Positions 23,795-37,650 are shown, counted from the first letter of the stretch. The stretch is 64,000 bases of DNA from Carya illinoinensis (GCF_018687715.1 NC_056755.1:25932501-25996500); one strand, 5' to 3'. The notes: generated from the letters alone by a model not told the origin. Translations and numbers: made by a program.

Positions 23795-25231
23795 ATGAAG
23801 GATGAACAACAACAATTAAATTTGTAAGGCTCATTTACAAAAGGTGAGATAGAATTAAAAGGGCAATTATGTTCAAAACAAGGTTTTGTGATGACTAATC
23901 ACTTGTGAGTTGATTAATGCCCTCAACTTTATTCAGAAACCTAACAATGGTGGAATGAGAACTTTAGGGCCGTGTGGCACATCCTAGGCTCGAGGAAAAC
24001 CAATGGTTTGGCGTATGTGCGCAAGAATTCATGAAAAGACGGGTTTCTTCGAGCCAATTCGTCCAATGCCTAAAACGAACCAGGAGTGTTAATGAGGGAT
24101 GGATGTGATGTGAGATTGCCCTTGAGAAAAGGGTTTAAGAGGCTCGGGCTTTGGGCTGATTAGTTCCAATGCACATGCAGGTGCACCTACGTGGGATTGT
24201 ATTCCATCTATTGAAATGTGTTGGATCAATTCTAATCCACTAATTCACTCTATGAATGATGGAAAACAACAATAAAGGTCATAAGGTCCGTATAAAAAAG
24301 GCGAGAATGAATTAATAAGAAAATTAAGCTCAAAACATCGTTTAGAGACGACTAATCACCTGTAAGTTTGTTAATGCCATCAACTTAAGTTAAAACCTTC
24401 ACAATGGCAGGTTGTGGTCATGAAGGACATGTGGCACTTCTTGGGCTCGATGGAAACCGATGGTGGTGCTTATGTGGGCTGCGATTGGAAGAACGAAAGA
24501 AAAGGCGGGTCTGTTCGGGGCCAATTCGTCCATTTCTAGTAATGAGCTGGAACGGTTAAGGTGGGAGGCATTTCATGAGATTTCACTTGAGAAAATAATA
24601 TAAAAGGCATGGGTTAGGGGCTGATTAGTTGCAATGCACATGGATGTGCACCAAGGTGGCGATTGGCGGGGACTTGGGCGTTGGAATGACATTCCTTCAA
24701 CAGAAATGTCGTGGATCAATTCCAATCCACTAATTCACTCTTAGATTGATAAAGAACAAGAATAGAAGTCGTAAGGTCCACATATATAAGCTAAGAAAGA
24801 ATTAAAAAGGAAATTAACCTGAAAACACGGTTTAGAGATGACTATTGACTTGTGAGTTGATTAATGCCCTCAACTCAAGTTAGAAGCTCAACCATGGTGA
24901 GATGAGAACATGTGGGGCGTGTGGCACTTCTTCGGCTTGAGGGAAACCGTTTGTATGATGAATGGGGGCTACAATTGGAACAGTGATAGAAAAGATAGGT
25001 TTCTTCGAGTCAATTCGTTCAGTGCTAGAAATGAGCTGTAAGGCTTTAATCATGGACGCATTTGATGAGATTTCCCTTGAGAAAATGGTGTAAAGGGCGT
25101 TGGCTTTTGGGCCGATTAGTTGCAATGCACATGGAGGTGCCGTAGGTGGCGATTGGCTGTGACTTGTCTGTTCCATTGACATTCCTTTTGTCGAAATGTG
25201 CTGGATCAAGTGTATTCTTCAAATTCAATCT
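23795..25231 (+). repeat. Unit 18, ABC, 1,437 bp
   Basis: A 23795-24251, B 24252-24741, C 24742-25231. Private states: catttacaaaagg in A, and gatggaaaac, aggtcataag and gccatcaac in B. C has a 1-bp deletion near 25,140 (ggtgccgtagg), which merely extends the minus-strand ORF to 109 codons. Confidence 0.95.
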
Positions 25232-26669
25232 ATGAAGGATGAACAACAACAATTAAATCTATAAGGCTCATTTAGAAAAGGTGAGATAGAATTAAAAGGG
25301 CAATTATGTTCAAAACAAGGTTTTGTGATGACTAATCACTTGTGAGTTGATTAATGCCCTCAACTTTATTCAGAAACCTAACAATGGTGGATTGAGAACT
25401 TTAGGGTCGTGTGGCACATCCTAGGCTCGAGGAAAACCAATGGTTTGGCGTATGTGCGCAAGAATTCATGAAAAGACGGGTTTCTTCGAGGGAATTCGTC
25501 CAATGCCTGAAACGAACCAGGAGTGTTAATGAGGGATGGATGTGATGCGAGATTGCCCTTGAGAAAATGGTTTAAGAGGCTCGGGCTTTGGGCTGATTAG
25601 TTCCAATGCACATGCAGGTGCACCTACTTGGGATTGAATTCCATCTATTGAAATGTGTTGGATCAATTCTAATCCACTAATTCACTCTATGAATGATGAA
25701 AAACAACGATAAAAGTCATAAGGTCCATATAAAAAAGGCGAGAATGGATTAATAAGAAAATTTAGCTCAAAACATCGTTTAGAGACGACTAATCACCTGG
25801 AAGTTTGTTAATGCCGTCAACTTAAGTTAAAAACTTCACAATGGCAGGTTGTGGTCATGAAGGACATGTGGCACTTCTTGGGCTCGATGGAAACCGATGG
25901 TGGGGCTTATGTGGGCTGCGATTGGAAGAACGAAAGAAAAGGCGGGTCTGTTCGGGGCCAATTCGTCCATTTCTAGTAATGAGCTGGAAGGGTTAAGGTG
26001 GGAGGCATTTCATGAGATTTCACTTGAGAAAATAATATAAAAGGCATGGGTTAGGGGCTGATTAGTTGCAATGCACATGGATGTGCACCAAGGTGGCGAT
26101 TGGCGGGGACTTGGGCGTTGGAATGACATTCCTTCAACAGAAATGTCGTGGATCAATTCCAATCCACTAATTCACTCTTAGATTGATAAAGAACAAGAAT
26201 AGAAGTCGTAAGGTCCACATATATAAGCTAAGAAAGAATTAAAAAGGAAATTAACCTGAAAACACGGTTTAGAGATGACTATTGACTTGTGAGTTGATTA
26301 ATTCCCTCAACTCAAGTTAGAAGCTCAACCATGGTGAGATGAGAACATATGGGGCGTGTGGCACTTCTTCGGCTTGAGGGAAACCGTTTGTATGGTGAAT
26401 GGGGGCTACAATTGGAACAGTGATGGAAAAGATAGGTTTATTCGAGTCAATTCGTTCAGTGCTAGAAATGAGCTGTAAGGCTTTAATCATGGACGCATTT
26501 GATGAGATTTCCCTTGAGAAAATGGTGTAAAGGGCGTTGGCTTTTGGGCCGATTAGTTGCAATGCACAAGGAGGTGCCCGTAGGTGGCGATTGGCTGTGA
26601 CTTGTCTGTTCCATTGACATTCCTTTTGTCGAAATGTGCTGGATCAAGTGTATTCTTCAAATTCACTCT
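25232..26669 (+). repeat. Unit 19, ABC, 1,438 bp
   Basis: A 25232-25688, B 25689-26178, C 26179-26669. Rare states shared with unit 34, 18,628 bp away: T at 25392 (ggattgag), T at 25407 (gggtcgtg), gatgcgag, tacttgggattgaatt, caacgataaaag, gaacatatgg, tatggtgaatg and aaggaggtgcccg. It begins the long-range collinear duplication. Confidence 0.96.
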
Positions 26670-27617
26670 ATGAAGGATGAACAACAACAATTAAATTTGT
26701 AAGGCTCATTTAGAAAAGGTGAGATAGAATTAAAAGGGCAATTATGTTCAAAACAAGGTTTTGTGATGACTAATCACTTGTGAGTTGATTAATGCCCTCA
26801 ACTTTATTCAGAAACCTAACAATGGTGGAATGAGAACTTTAGGGCCGTGTGGCACATCCTAGGCTCGAGGAAAACCAATGGTTCGGCGTATGTGCGCAAG
26901 AATTCATGAAAAGACGGGTTTCTTCGAGCCAATTCGTCCAATGCCTGAAACGAACCAGGAGTGTTAATGAGGGATGGATGTGATGTGAGATTGCCCTTGA
27001 GAAAATGGTTTAAGAGGCTCGGGCTTTGGGCTGATTAGTTGCAATGCACATGCAGGTGCACCTACGTGGGATTGTATTCCATCTATTGAAATGTGTTGGA
27101 TCAATTCTAATCCACTAATTCACTCTTAGATTGATAAAGAACAAGAATAGAAGTCGTAAGGTCCACATATATAAACTAAGAAAGAATTAAAAAGGAAATT
27201 TACCTGAAAACACGGTTTAGAGATGGCTATTGACTTGTGAGTTGATTAATGCCCTCAACTCAAGTTAGAAGCTCAACCATGGTGAGATGAGAACATGTGG
27301 GGCGTGTGACACTTCTTCGGCTTGAGGGAAACCGTTTGTATGCTGAATGGGGGCTACAATTGGAACAGTGATAGAAAAGATAGGTTTATTCGAGTCAATT
27401 CGTTCAGTGCTAGAAATGAGCTGTAAGGCTTTAATCATGGACGCATTTCATGAGATTTCCCTTGAGAAAATGGTGTAAAGGGCGTTGGCTTTTGGGCCGA
27501 TTAGTTGCAATGCACATGGAGGTGCGCGTAGGTGGCGATTGGCTGTGACTTGTCTGTTCCATTGACATTCCTTTTGTCGAAATGTGCTGGATCAAGGGTA
27601 TTCTTCAAATTCACTCT
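26670..27617 (+). repeat. Unit 20, AC (B absent), 948 bp
   Basis: A 26670-27126 joins C 27127-27617 at the shared monomer end aatccactaattcactct. C carries the AC-linked states ataaactaag, gaaatttacc and gatggctatt. It also has catttcatgag, which puts a TGA stop into the minus-strand ORF. This is the first AC unit in the window. Confidence 0.96.
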
Positions 27618-29054
27618 ATGAAGGATGAACAACAACAATTAAATTTGTAAGGCTCATTTAGAAAAGGTGAGATAGAATTAAAAGGGCAATTATGTTCAAA
27701 ACAAGGTTTTGTGATGACTAATCACTTGTGAGTTGATTAATGCCCTCAACTTTATTCAGAAACCTAACAATGGTGGAATGAGAACTTTAGGGCCGTGTGG
27801 CACATCCTAGGCTCGAGGAAAACCAATGGTTTGGCGTATGTGCGCAAGAATTCATGACAAGACGGGTTTCTTCGAGCCAATTCGTCCAATGCCTGAAACG
27901 AACCAGGAGTGTTAATGAGGGATGGATGTGATGGGAGATTGCCCTTGAGAAAATGGTTTAAGAGGCTCGGGCTTTGGGCTGATTAGTTCCAATGCACATG
28001 CAGGTGCACCTACGTGGGATTGTATTCCATCTATTGAAATCTGTTGGATCAATTTTAATCCACTAATTCACTCTATGAATGATGAAAAACAACAATAAAA
28101 GTCATAAGGTCCGTATAAAAAAGGCGAGAATGAATTAATAAGAAAATTAAGCTCAAAACATCGTTTAGAGACGACTAATCACCTGTAAGTTTGTCAATGC
28201 CGTCAACTTAAGTTAAAACCTTCACAATGGCAGGTTGTGGTCATGAAGGACATGTGGCACCTCTTGGGCCCCATGGAAACCGATGGTAGGGCTTATGTGG
28301 GCTGCGATTGGAAGAACGAAAGAAAAGGCTGGTCTGTTCGGGGTGAATTCGTCCATTTCTAGTAATGAGCTGGAAGGGTTAAGGTGGGAGGCATTTCATG
28401 AGATTTCACTTGAGAAAATAATATACAAGGCATGGGTTAGGGGCTGATTAGTTGCAATGCACATGGATGTGCACCAAGGTGGCGATTGGCGGGGACTTGG
28501 GCGTTGGAATGACATTCCTTCAACAGAAATGTCGTGGATCAATTCCAATCCACTAATTCACTCTTAGATTGATAAAGAACAAGAATAGAAGTCGTAAGGT
28601 CCACATATATAAGCTAAGAAAGAATTAAAAAGGAAATTAACCTGAAAACACGGTTTAGAGATGACTATTGACTTGTGAGTTGATTAATGCCCTCAACTCA
28701 AGTTAGAAGCTCAACCATGGTGAGATGAGAACATATGGGGTTGTGGCACTTCTTCGGCTTGAGGGAAACCGTTTGTATGATGAATGGGGGCTACAATTGG
28801 AACAGTGATAGAAAAGATAGGTTTATTCGAGTCAATTCGTTCAGTGCTAGAAATGAGCTGTAAGGCTTTAATCATGGACGCATTTCATGAGATTTCCCTT
28901 GAGAAAATGGTGTAAAGGGCGTTGGCTTTTGGGCCGATTAGTTGCAATGCACAAGGAGGTGCCCGTAGGTGGCGATTGGCTGTGACTTGTCTGTTCCATT
29001 GACATTCCTTTTGTCGAAATGTGCTGGATCAAGTGTATTCTTCAAATTCACTCT
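27618..29054 (+). repeat. Unit 21, ABC, 1,437 bp
   Basis: A 27618-28074, B 28075-28564, C 28565-29054. B has gggccccatgg, ggctggtctg and ggggtgaattcg, shared with unit 36. C has a 1-bp deletion (atggggttgtgg) and C at 28886, the stop-creating state otherwise found in AC units. The matching copy, unit 36, lacks both, so these changes are local to unit 21. Confidence 0.95.
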
Positions 29055-30002
29055 ATGAAGGATGAACAACAACAATTAAATTTGTAAGGCTCATTTAGAA
29101 AAGGTGAGATAGAATTAAAAGGGCAATTATGTTCAAAACAAGGTTTTGTGATGACTAATCACTTGTGAGTTGATTAATGCCCTCAACTTTATTCAGAAAC
29201 CTAACAATGGTGGAATGAGAACTTTAGGGCCGTGTGGCACATCCTAGGCTCGAGGAAAACCAATGGTTCGGCGTATGTGCGCAAGAATTCATGAAAAGAC
29301 GGGTTTCTTCGAGCCAATTCGTCCAATGCCTGAAACGAACCAGGAGTGTTAATGAGGGATGGATGTGATGTGAGATTGCCCTTGAGAAAATGGTTTAAGA
29401 GGCTCGGGCTTTGGGCTGATTAGTTGCAATGCACATGCAGGTGCACCTACGTGGGATTGTATTCCATCTATTGAAATGTGTTGGATCAATTCTAATCCAC
29501 TAATTCACTCTTAGATTGATAAAGAACAAGAATAGAAGTCGTAAGGTCCACATATATAAACTAAGAAAGAATTAAAAAGGAAATTTACCTGAAAACACGG
29601 TTTAGAGATGGCTATTGACTTGTGAGTTGATTAATGCCCTCAACTCAAGTTAGAAGCTCAACCATGGTGAGATGAGAACATGTGGGGCGTGTGACACTTC
29701 TTCGGCTTGAGGGAAACCGTTTGTATGCTGAATGGGGGCTACAATTGGAACAGTGATAGAAAAGATAGGTTTATTCGAGTCAATTCGTTCAGTGCTAGAA
29801 ATGAGCTGTAAGGCTTTAATCATGGACGCATTTCATGAGATTTCCCTTGAGAAAATGGTGTAAAGGGCGTTGGCTTTTGGGCCGATTAGTTGCAATGCAC
29901 ATGGAGGTGCGCGTAGGTGGCGATTGGCTGTGACTTGTCTGTTCCATTGACATTCCTTTTGTCGAAATGTGCTGGATCAAGTGTATTCGTCAAATTCACT
30001 CT
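29055..30002 (+). repeat. Unit 22, AC (B absent), 948 bp
   Basis: A 29055-29511, C 29512-30002. It has the same AC-linked states as unit 20 (ataaactaag, gaaatttacc, gatggctatt, catttcatgag), plus gtattcgtc at the end of C, shared with units 25 and 37. Confidence 0.96.
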
Positions 30003-31440
30003 ATGAAGGATGAACAACAACAATTAAATTTGTAAGGCTCATTTAGAAAAGGTGAGATAGAATTAAAAGGGCAATTATGTTCAAAACAAGGTTTTGTGAT
30101 GACTAATCACTTGTGAGTTGATTAATGCCCTCAACTTTATTCAGAAACCTAGCAATGGTGGAATGAGAACTTTAGGGCCGTGTGGCACATCCTAGGCTCG
30201 AGGAAAACCAATGGTTTGGCATATGTGCGCAAGAATTCATGAAAAGACGGGTTTCTTCGAGCCAATTCGTCCAATACCTGAAACGAACCAGGAGTGTTAA
30301 TGAGGGATGGATGTGATGTGAGATTGCCCTTGAGAAAATGGTTTAAGAGGCTCGGGCTTTGGGCTGATTAGTTCCAATGCACATGCAGGTGCACCTACGT
30401 GGGATTGTATTCCATCTATTGAAATGTGTTGGATCAATTCTAATCCACTAATTCACTCTATGAATGATGAAAAACAACAATAAAAGTCATAAGGTCCGTA
30501 TAAAAAAGGCGAGAATGAATTAATAAGAAAATTAAGCTCAAAACATCGTTTAGAGACGACTAATCACCTGTAAGTTTGTTAATGCCGTCAACTTAAGTTT
30601 AAACCTTCACAATGGCAGGTTGTGGTCATGAAGGACATGTGGCACTTCTTGGGCTCGATGGAAACCGATGGTAGGGCTTATGTGGGCTGCGATTGGAAGA
30701 ACGAAAGAAAACGCGGGTCTGTTCGGGGCCAATTCGTCCATTTCTAGTAATGAGCTGGAAGGGTTAAGGTGGGAGGCATTTCATGAGATTTCACTTGAGA
30801 AAATAATATAAAAGGCATGGGTTAGGGGCTGATTAGTTGCAATGCACATGGATGTGCACCAAGGTGGCGATTGGCGGGGACTTGGGCGTTGGAATGACAT
30901 TCCTTCAACGGAAATGTCGTGGATCAATTCCAATCCACTAATTCACTCTTAGATTGATAAAGAACAAGAATAGAAGTCGTAAGGTCCACATATATAAGCT
31001 AAGAAAGAATTAAAAAGGAAATTAACCTGAAAACACGGTTTAGAGATGACTATTGACTTGTGAGTTGATTAATGCCCTCAACTCAAGTTAGAAGCTCAAC
31101 CATGGTGAGATGAGAACATGTGGGGCGTGTGGCACTTCTTCGGCTTGAGGGAAACCGTTTGTATGATGAATGGGGGCTACAATTGGAACAGTGAAAGGAA
31201 AGATAGGTTTATTCGAGTCAATTCGTTCAGTGCTAGAAATGAGCTGTAAGGCTTTAATCATGGACGCATTTGATGAGATTTCCGTTGAGAAAATGGTGTA
31301 AAGGGCGTTGGCTTTTGGGCCGATTAGTTGCAATGCACATGGAGGTGCGCGTGGGTGGCGATTGGCTGTGACTTGTCTGTTCCATTGACATTCCTTTTGT
31401 CGAAATATGCTGGATCAAGTGTATTCTTCAAATTCACTCT
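30003..31440 (+). repeat. Unit 23, ABC, 1,438 bp
   Basis: A 30003-30459, B 30460-30949, C 30950-31440. A has acctagcaatgg and aatacctg, shared with unit 38. C has gtgaaaggaaag, tccgttgag and gaaatatgc. Confidence 0.95.
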
Positions 31441-32878
31441 ATGAAGGATGAACAACAACAATTAAATTTGTAAGGCTCATTTAGAAAAGGTGAGATAGAA
31501 TTAAAAGGGCAATTATGTTCAAAACAAGGTTTTGTGATGACTAATCACTTGTGAGTTGATTAATGCCCTCAACTTTATTCAGAAACCTAGCAATGGTGGA
31601 ATGAGAACTTTAGGGCCGTGTGGCACATCCTAGGCTCGAGGAAAACCAATGGTTTGGCGTATGTGCACAAGAATTCATGAAAAGACGGGTTTCTTCGAGC
31701 CAATTCGTCCAATACCTGAAACGAACCAGGAGTGTTAATGAGGGATGGATGTGATGTGAGATTGCCCTTGAGAAAATGGTTTAAGAGGCTCGGGCTTTGG
31801 GCTGATTAGTTCCAATGCACATGCAGGTGCACCTACGTGGGATTGTATTCCATCTATTGTAATGTGTTGGATCAATTCTAATCCACTAATTCACTCTATG
31901 AATGATGGAAAACAACAATAAAAGTCATAAGGTCCGTATAAAAAAGGCGAGAATGAATTAATAAGAAAATCAAGCTCAAAACATCGGTTAGAGACGACTA
32001 ATCACCTGTAAGTTTGTTAATGCCGTCAACTTAAGTTAAAACCTTCACAATGGCAGGTTGTGGTCATGAAGGACATGTGGCACTTCTTGGGCTCGATGGA
32101 AACCGATGGTAGGGCTTATGTGGGCTGCGATTGGAAGAACGAAAGAAAAGGCGGGTCTGTTCGGGGCCAATTCGTCCATTTCTAGTAATGAGCTGGAAGG
32201 GTTAAGGTGGGAGGCATTTCATGAGATTTCACTTGAGAAAATAATATAAAAGGCATGGGTTAGGGGCTGATTAGTTGCAATGCACATGGATGTGCACCAA
32301 GGTGGCGATTGGCGGGGACTTGAGCGTTGGAATGACATTCCTTCAACGGAAATGTCGTGGATCAATTCCAATCCACTAATTCACTCTTAGACTGATAAAG
32401 AACAAGAATAGAAGTCGTAAGGTCCACATATATAAGCTAAGAAAGAATTAAAAAGGAAATTAACCTGAAAACACGATTTAGAGATGACTATTGACTTGTG
32501 AGTCGATTAATACCCTCAACTCAAGTTAGAAGCTCAACCATGGTGAGATGAGAACATGTGGGGCGTGTGGCACTTCTTCGGCTTGAGGGAAACCGTTTGT
32601 ATGATGAATGGGGGCTACAATTGGAACAGTGAAAGGAAAGATTGGTTTATTCGAGTCAATTCGTTCAGTGCTAGAAATGAGCTGTAAGGCTTTAATCATG
32701 GACGCATTTGATGAGATATCCCTTGAGAAAATGGTGTAAAGGGCGTTGGCTTTTGGGCCGATTAGTCGCAATGCACATGGAGGTGCACGTAGGTGGCGAT
32801 TGGCTGTGACTTGTCTGTTCCATTGACATTCCTTTTGTCGAAATGTGCTGGATCAAGTGTATTCTTCAAATTCACTCT
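31441..32878 (+). repeat. Unit 24, ABC, 1,438 bp
   Basis: A 31441-31897, B 31898-32387, C 32388-32878. The C haplotype gtgaaaggaaag, gagatatccc, ttagtcgc and ggtgcacg, followed by caacaacagtt in the next A, recurs in units 30 and 39 and, in part, in unit 33. Confidence 0.95.
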
Positions 32879-33826
32879 ATGAAGGATGAACAACAACAGT
32901 TAAATTTGTAAGGCTCATTTAGAAAAGGTGAGATAGAATTAAAAGGGCAATTATGTTCAAAACAAGGTTTTGTGATGACTAATCACTTGTGAGTTGATTA
33001 ATGCCCTCAACTTTATTCAGAAACCTAGCAATGGTGGAATGAGAACTTTAGGGCCGTGTGGCACATCCTAGGCTCGAGGAAAACCAATGGTTTGGCGTAT
33101 GTGCGCAAGAATTCATGACAAGACGGGTTTCTTCGAGCCAATTCGTCCAATGCCTGAAACAAACCAGGAGTGTTAATGAGGGATGGATGTGATGTGAGAT
33201 TACCCTTGAGAAAATGGTTTAAGAGGCTCGGGCTTTGGGCTGATTAGTTGCAATGCACATGCAGGTGCACCTACGTGGGATTGTATTCCATCTATTGAAA
33301 TGTGTTGGATCAATTCTAATCCACTAATTCACTCTTAGATTGATAAAGAACAAGAATAGAAGTCGTAAGGTCCACATATATAAACTAAGAAAGAATTAAA
33401 AAGGAAATTTACCTGAAAACACGGTTTAGAGATGGCTATTGACTTGTGAGTTGATTAATGCCCTCAACTCAAGTTAGAAGCTCAACCATGGTGAGATGAG
33501 AACATGTGGGGCGTGTGACACTTCTTCGGCTTGAGGGAAACCGTTTGTATGCTGAATGGGGGCTACAATTGGAACAGTGATAGAAAAGATAGGTTTATTC
33601 GAGTCAATTCGTTCAGTGCTAGAAATGAGCTGTAAGGCTTTAATCATGGACGCATTTCATGAGATTTCCCTTGAGAAAATGGTGTAAAGGGCGTTGGCTT
33701 TTGGGCCGATTAGTTGCAATGCACATGGAGGTGCGCATAGGTGGCGATTGGCTGTGACTTGTCTGTTCCATTGACATTCCTTTCGTCGAAATGTGCTGGA
33801 TCAAGTGTATTCGTCAAATTCACTCT
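32879..33826 (+). repeat. Unit 25, AC (B absent), 948 bp
   Basis: A 32879-33335, C 33336-33826. It has AC-linked states including gatggctatt and the TGA-creating catttcatgag. Private states: gattaccctt in A, ggtgcgcatagg and ctttcgtcg in C. Confidence 0.96.
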
Positions 33827-35263
33827 ATGAAGGATGAACAACAACAATTAAATTTGTAAGGCTCATTTAGAAAAGGTGAGATAGAATTAAAAGGGCAATT
33901 ATGTTCAAAACAAGGTTTTGTGATGACTAATCACTTGTGAGTTGATTAATGCCCTCAACTTTATTCAGAAACCTAGCAATGGTGGAATGAGAACTTTAGG
34001 GCCGTGTGGCACATCCTAGGCTCGAGGAAAACCAATGGTTTGGCGTATGTGCGCAAGAATTCATGACAAGACGGGTTTCTTCGAGCCAATTCGTCCATTG
34101 CCTGAAACAAACCAGAAGTGTTAATGAGGGATGGATGTGATGTGAGATTGCCCTTGAGAAAATGGTTTAAGAGGCTCGGGCTTTGGGCTGATTAGTTCCA
34201 ATGCACATGCAGGTGCACCTACGTGGGATTGTATTCCATCTATTGAAATGTGTTGGATCAATTCTAATCCACTAATTCACTCTATGAATGATGAAAAACA
34301 ACAATAAAAGTCATAAGGTCCGTATAAAAAAGGCGAGAATGAATTAATAAGAAAATTAAGCTCAAAACATCGTTTAGAGACGACTAATCACCTGTAAGTT
34401 TGTTAATGCCGTCAACTTAAGTTAAAACCTTCACAATGGCAGGTTGTGGTCATGAAGGACATGTGGCACTTCTTGGGCTCGATGGAAACCGATGGTAGGG
34501 CTTATGTGGGTTGCGATTGGAAGAACGAAAGAAAAGGCGGGTCTGTTCGGGGCCAATTCGTCCATTTCTAGTAATGAGCTGGAAGGGTTGAGGTGGGAGG
34601 CATTTCATGAGATTTCACTTGAGAAAATAATATAAAAGGCATGGCTTAGGGGCTGATTAGTTGCAATGCACATGGATGTGCACCAAGGTGGCGATTGGCG
34701 GGACTTGGGCGTTGGAATGACATTCCTTCAACGGAAATGTCGTGGATCAATTCCAATCCACTAATTCACTCTTAGATTGATAAAGAACAAGAATAGAAGT
34801 CGTAAGGTCCACATATATAAGCTAAGAAAGAATTAAAAAGGAAATTAACCTGAAAACACGGTTTAGAGATGACTATTGACTTGTGAGTTGATTAATGCCC
34901 TCAACTCAAGTTAGAAGCTCAACCATGGTGAGATGAGAACATGTGGGGTGTGTGGCACTTCTTCGGCTTGAGGGAAACCGTTTGTATGCTGAATGGGGGC
35001 TACAATTGGAACAGTGATAGGAAAAGATAGGTTTATTCGAGTCAATTCGTTCAGTGCTAGAAATGAGCTGTAAGGCTTTAATCATGGACGCATTTGATGA
35101 GATTTCCCTTGAGAAAATGGTGTAAAGGGCGTTGGCTTTTGGGCCGATTAGTTGCAATGCACATGGAGGTGCGCGTAGGTGGCGTTGGCTGTGACTTGTC
35201 TGTTCCATTGACATTCCTTTTGTCGAAATATGCTGGATCAAGTGTATTCTTCAAATTCACTCT
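33827..35263 (+). repeat. Unit 26, ABC, 1,437 bp
   Basis: A 33827-34283, B 34284-34772 (1-bp deletion, ggcgggactt), C 34773-35263. C contains both a 1-bp insertion (gataggaaaag, shared with unit 28) and a 1-bp deletion (gtggcgttgg). The minus-strand ORF is shifted and ends differently. Confidence 0.95.
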
Positions 35264-36211
35264 ATGAAGGATGAACAACAACAATTAAATTTGTAAGGCT
35301 CATTTAGAAAAGGTGAGATAGAATTAAAAGGGCAATTATGTTCAAAACATGGTTTTGTGATGACTAATCACTTGTGAGTTGATTAATGCCCTCAACTTTA
35401 TTCAGAAACCTAACAATGGTGGAATGAGAACTTTAGGGCCGTGTGGCACATCCTAGGCTCGAGGAAAACCAATGGTTTGGCGTATGTGCGCAAGAATTCA
35501 TGACAAGACGGGTTTCTTCGAGCCAATTCGTCCAATGCCTGAAATGAACCAGGAGTGTTAATGAGGGATGGATGTGATGTGAGATTGCCCTTGAGAAAAT
35601 GGTTTAAGAGGCTCGGGCTTTGGGCTGATTAGTTCCAATGCACATGCAGGTGCACCTACGTGGGATTGTATTCCATCTATTGAAATGTGTTGGATCAATT
35701 CTAATCCACTAATTCACTCTTAGATTGATAAAGAACAAAAATAGACGTCGTAAGGTCCACATATATAAACTAAGAAAGAATTAAAAAGGAAATTTACCTG
35801 AAAACACGGTTTAGAGATGACTATTGACTTGTGAGTTGATTAATGCCCTCAACTCAAGTTAGAAGCTCAACCATGGTGAGATGAGAACATGTGGGGCGTG
35901 TGGCACTTCTTCGGCTTGAGGGAAACCGTTTGTATGCTGAAAGGGGGCTACAATTGGAACAGTGATAGAAAAGATAGGTTTATTCGAGTCAATTCGTTCA
36001 GTGCTAGAAATGAGCTGTAAGGCTTTAATCATGGACGCATTTGATGAGATTTCCCTTGAGAAAATGGTGTAAAGGGCGTTGGCTTTTGGGCCGATTAGTT
36101 GCAATGCACATGGAGGTGCGCGTAGGTGGCGATTGGCTGTGACTTGTCTGTTCCATTGACATTCCTTTTGTCGAAATGTGCTGGATCAAGTGTATTCTTC
36201 AAATTCACTCT
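35264..36211 (+). repeat. Unit 27, AC (B absent), 948 bp
   Basis: A 35264-35720, C 35721-36211. It belongs to a second AC subtype, with units 29 and 31: caaaaatagacgtcg and ctgaaaggggg in C, retaining gatgactatt and no TGA. A has aaaacatgg, shared with unit 29. Confidence 0.96.
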
Positions 36212-37650
36212 ATGAGGGATGAACAACAACAATTAAATTTGTAAGGCTCACTTAGAAAAGGTGAGATAGAATTAAAAGGGCAATTATGTTCAAAACAAGG
36301 TTTTGTGATGACTAATCACTTGTGAGTTGATTAATGCCCTCAACTTTATTCAGAAACCTAACAATGGTGGAATGAGAACTTTAGGGCCGTGTGGCACATC
36401 CTAGGCTCGAGGAAAACCAATGGTTCGGCGTATGTGCCCAAGAATTCATGACAAGACGGGTTTCTTTGAGCCAATTCGTCCAATGCCTGAAACGAACCAG
36501 GAGTGTTAATGAGGGATGGATGTGATGTGAGCTTGCCCTTGAGAAAATGGTTTAAGAGGCTCGGGCTTTGGGCTGATTAGTTCCAATGCACATGCAGGTG
36601 CACCTACGTGGGATTGTATTCCATCTATTGAAATGTGTTGGATCAATTCTAATCCACTAATTCACTCTATGAATGATGAAAAACAAGAATAAAAGTCATA
36701 AGGTCCGTATAAAAAAGGCGAGAATGAATTAATAAGAAAATTAAGCTCAAAACATCGTTTAGAGACGACTAATCACCTGTAAGTTTGTTAATGCCGTCAA
36801 CTTAAGTTAAAACCTTCACAATGGCAGGTTGTGGTCATGAAGGACATGTGGCACTTCTTGGGCTCGATGGAAACCGATGGTAGGGCTTATGTGGGTTGCG
36901 ATTGGAAGAACGAAAGAAAAGGCGGGTCTGTTCGGGGCCAATTCGTCCATTTCTAGTAATGAGCTGGAAGGGTTAAGGTGGGAGGCATTTCATGAGATTT
37001 CACTTGAGAAAATAATATAAAAGGCATGGGTTAGGGGCTGATTAGTTGCAATGCACATGGATGTGCACCAAGGTGGCGATTGGCGGGGACTTGGGCGTTG
37101 GAATGACATTCCTTCAACGGAAATGTCGTGGATCAATTCCAATCCACTAATTCACTCTTAGATTGATAAAGAACAAGAATAGAAGTCGTAAGGTCCACAT
37201 ATATAAGCTAAGAAAGAATTAAAAAGGAAATTAACCTGAAAACACGGTTTAGAGATGACTATTGACTTGTGAGTTGATTAATGCCCTCAACTCAAGTTAG
37301 AAGCTCAACCATGGTGAGATGAGAACATGTGGGGCATGTGGTACTTCTTCGGCTTGAGGGAAACCGTTTGTATGCTGAATGGGGGCTACAATTGGAACAG
37401 TGATAGGAAAAGATAGGTTTATTCGAGTCAATTCGTTCAGTGCTAGAAATGAGCTGTAAGGCTTTAATCATGGACGCATTTGATGAGATTTCCCTTGAGA
37501 AAATGGTGTAAATGGCGTTGGCTTTTGGGCCGATTAGTTGCAATGCACATGGAGGTGCGCGTAGGTGGCGATTGGCTATGACTTGTCTGTTCCATTGACA
37601 TTCCTTTTGTCGAAATATGCTGGATCAAGTGTATTCTTCAAATTCACTCT
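36212..37650 (+). repeat. Unit 28, ABC, 1,439 bp
   Basis: A 36212-36668, B 36669-37158, C 37159-37650. It pairs with unit 26 through gtgggttgcg in B and the gataggaaaag insertion in C. A has tgtgcccaag and gtgagcttgcc, shared with unit 30. Confidence 0.95.
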
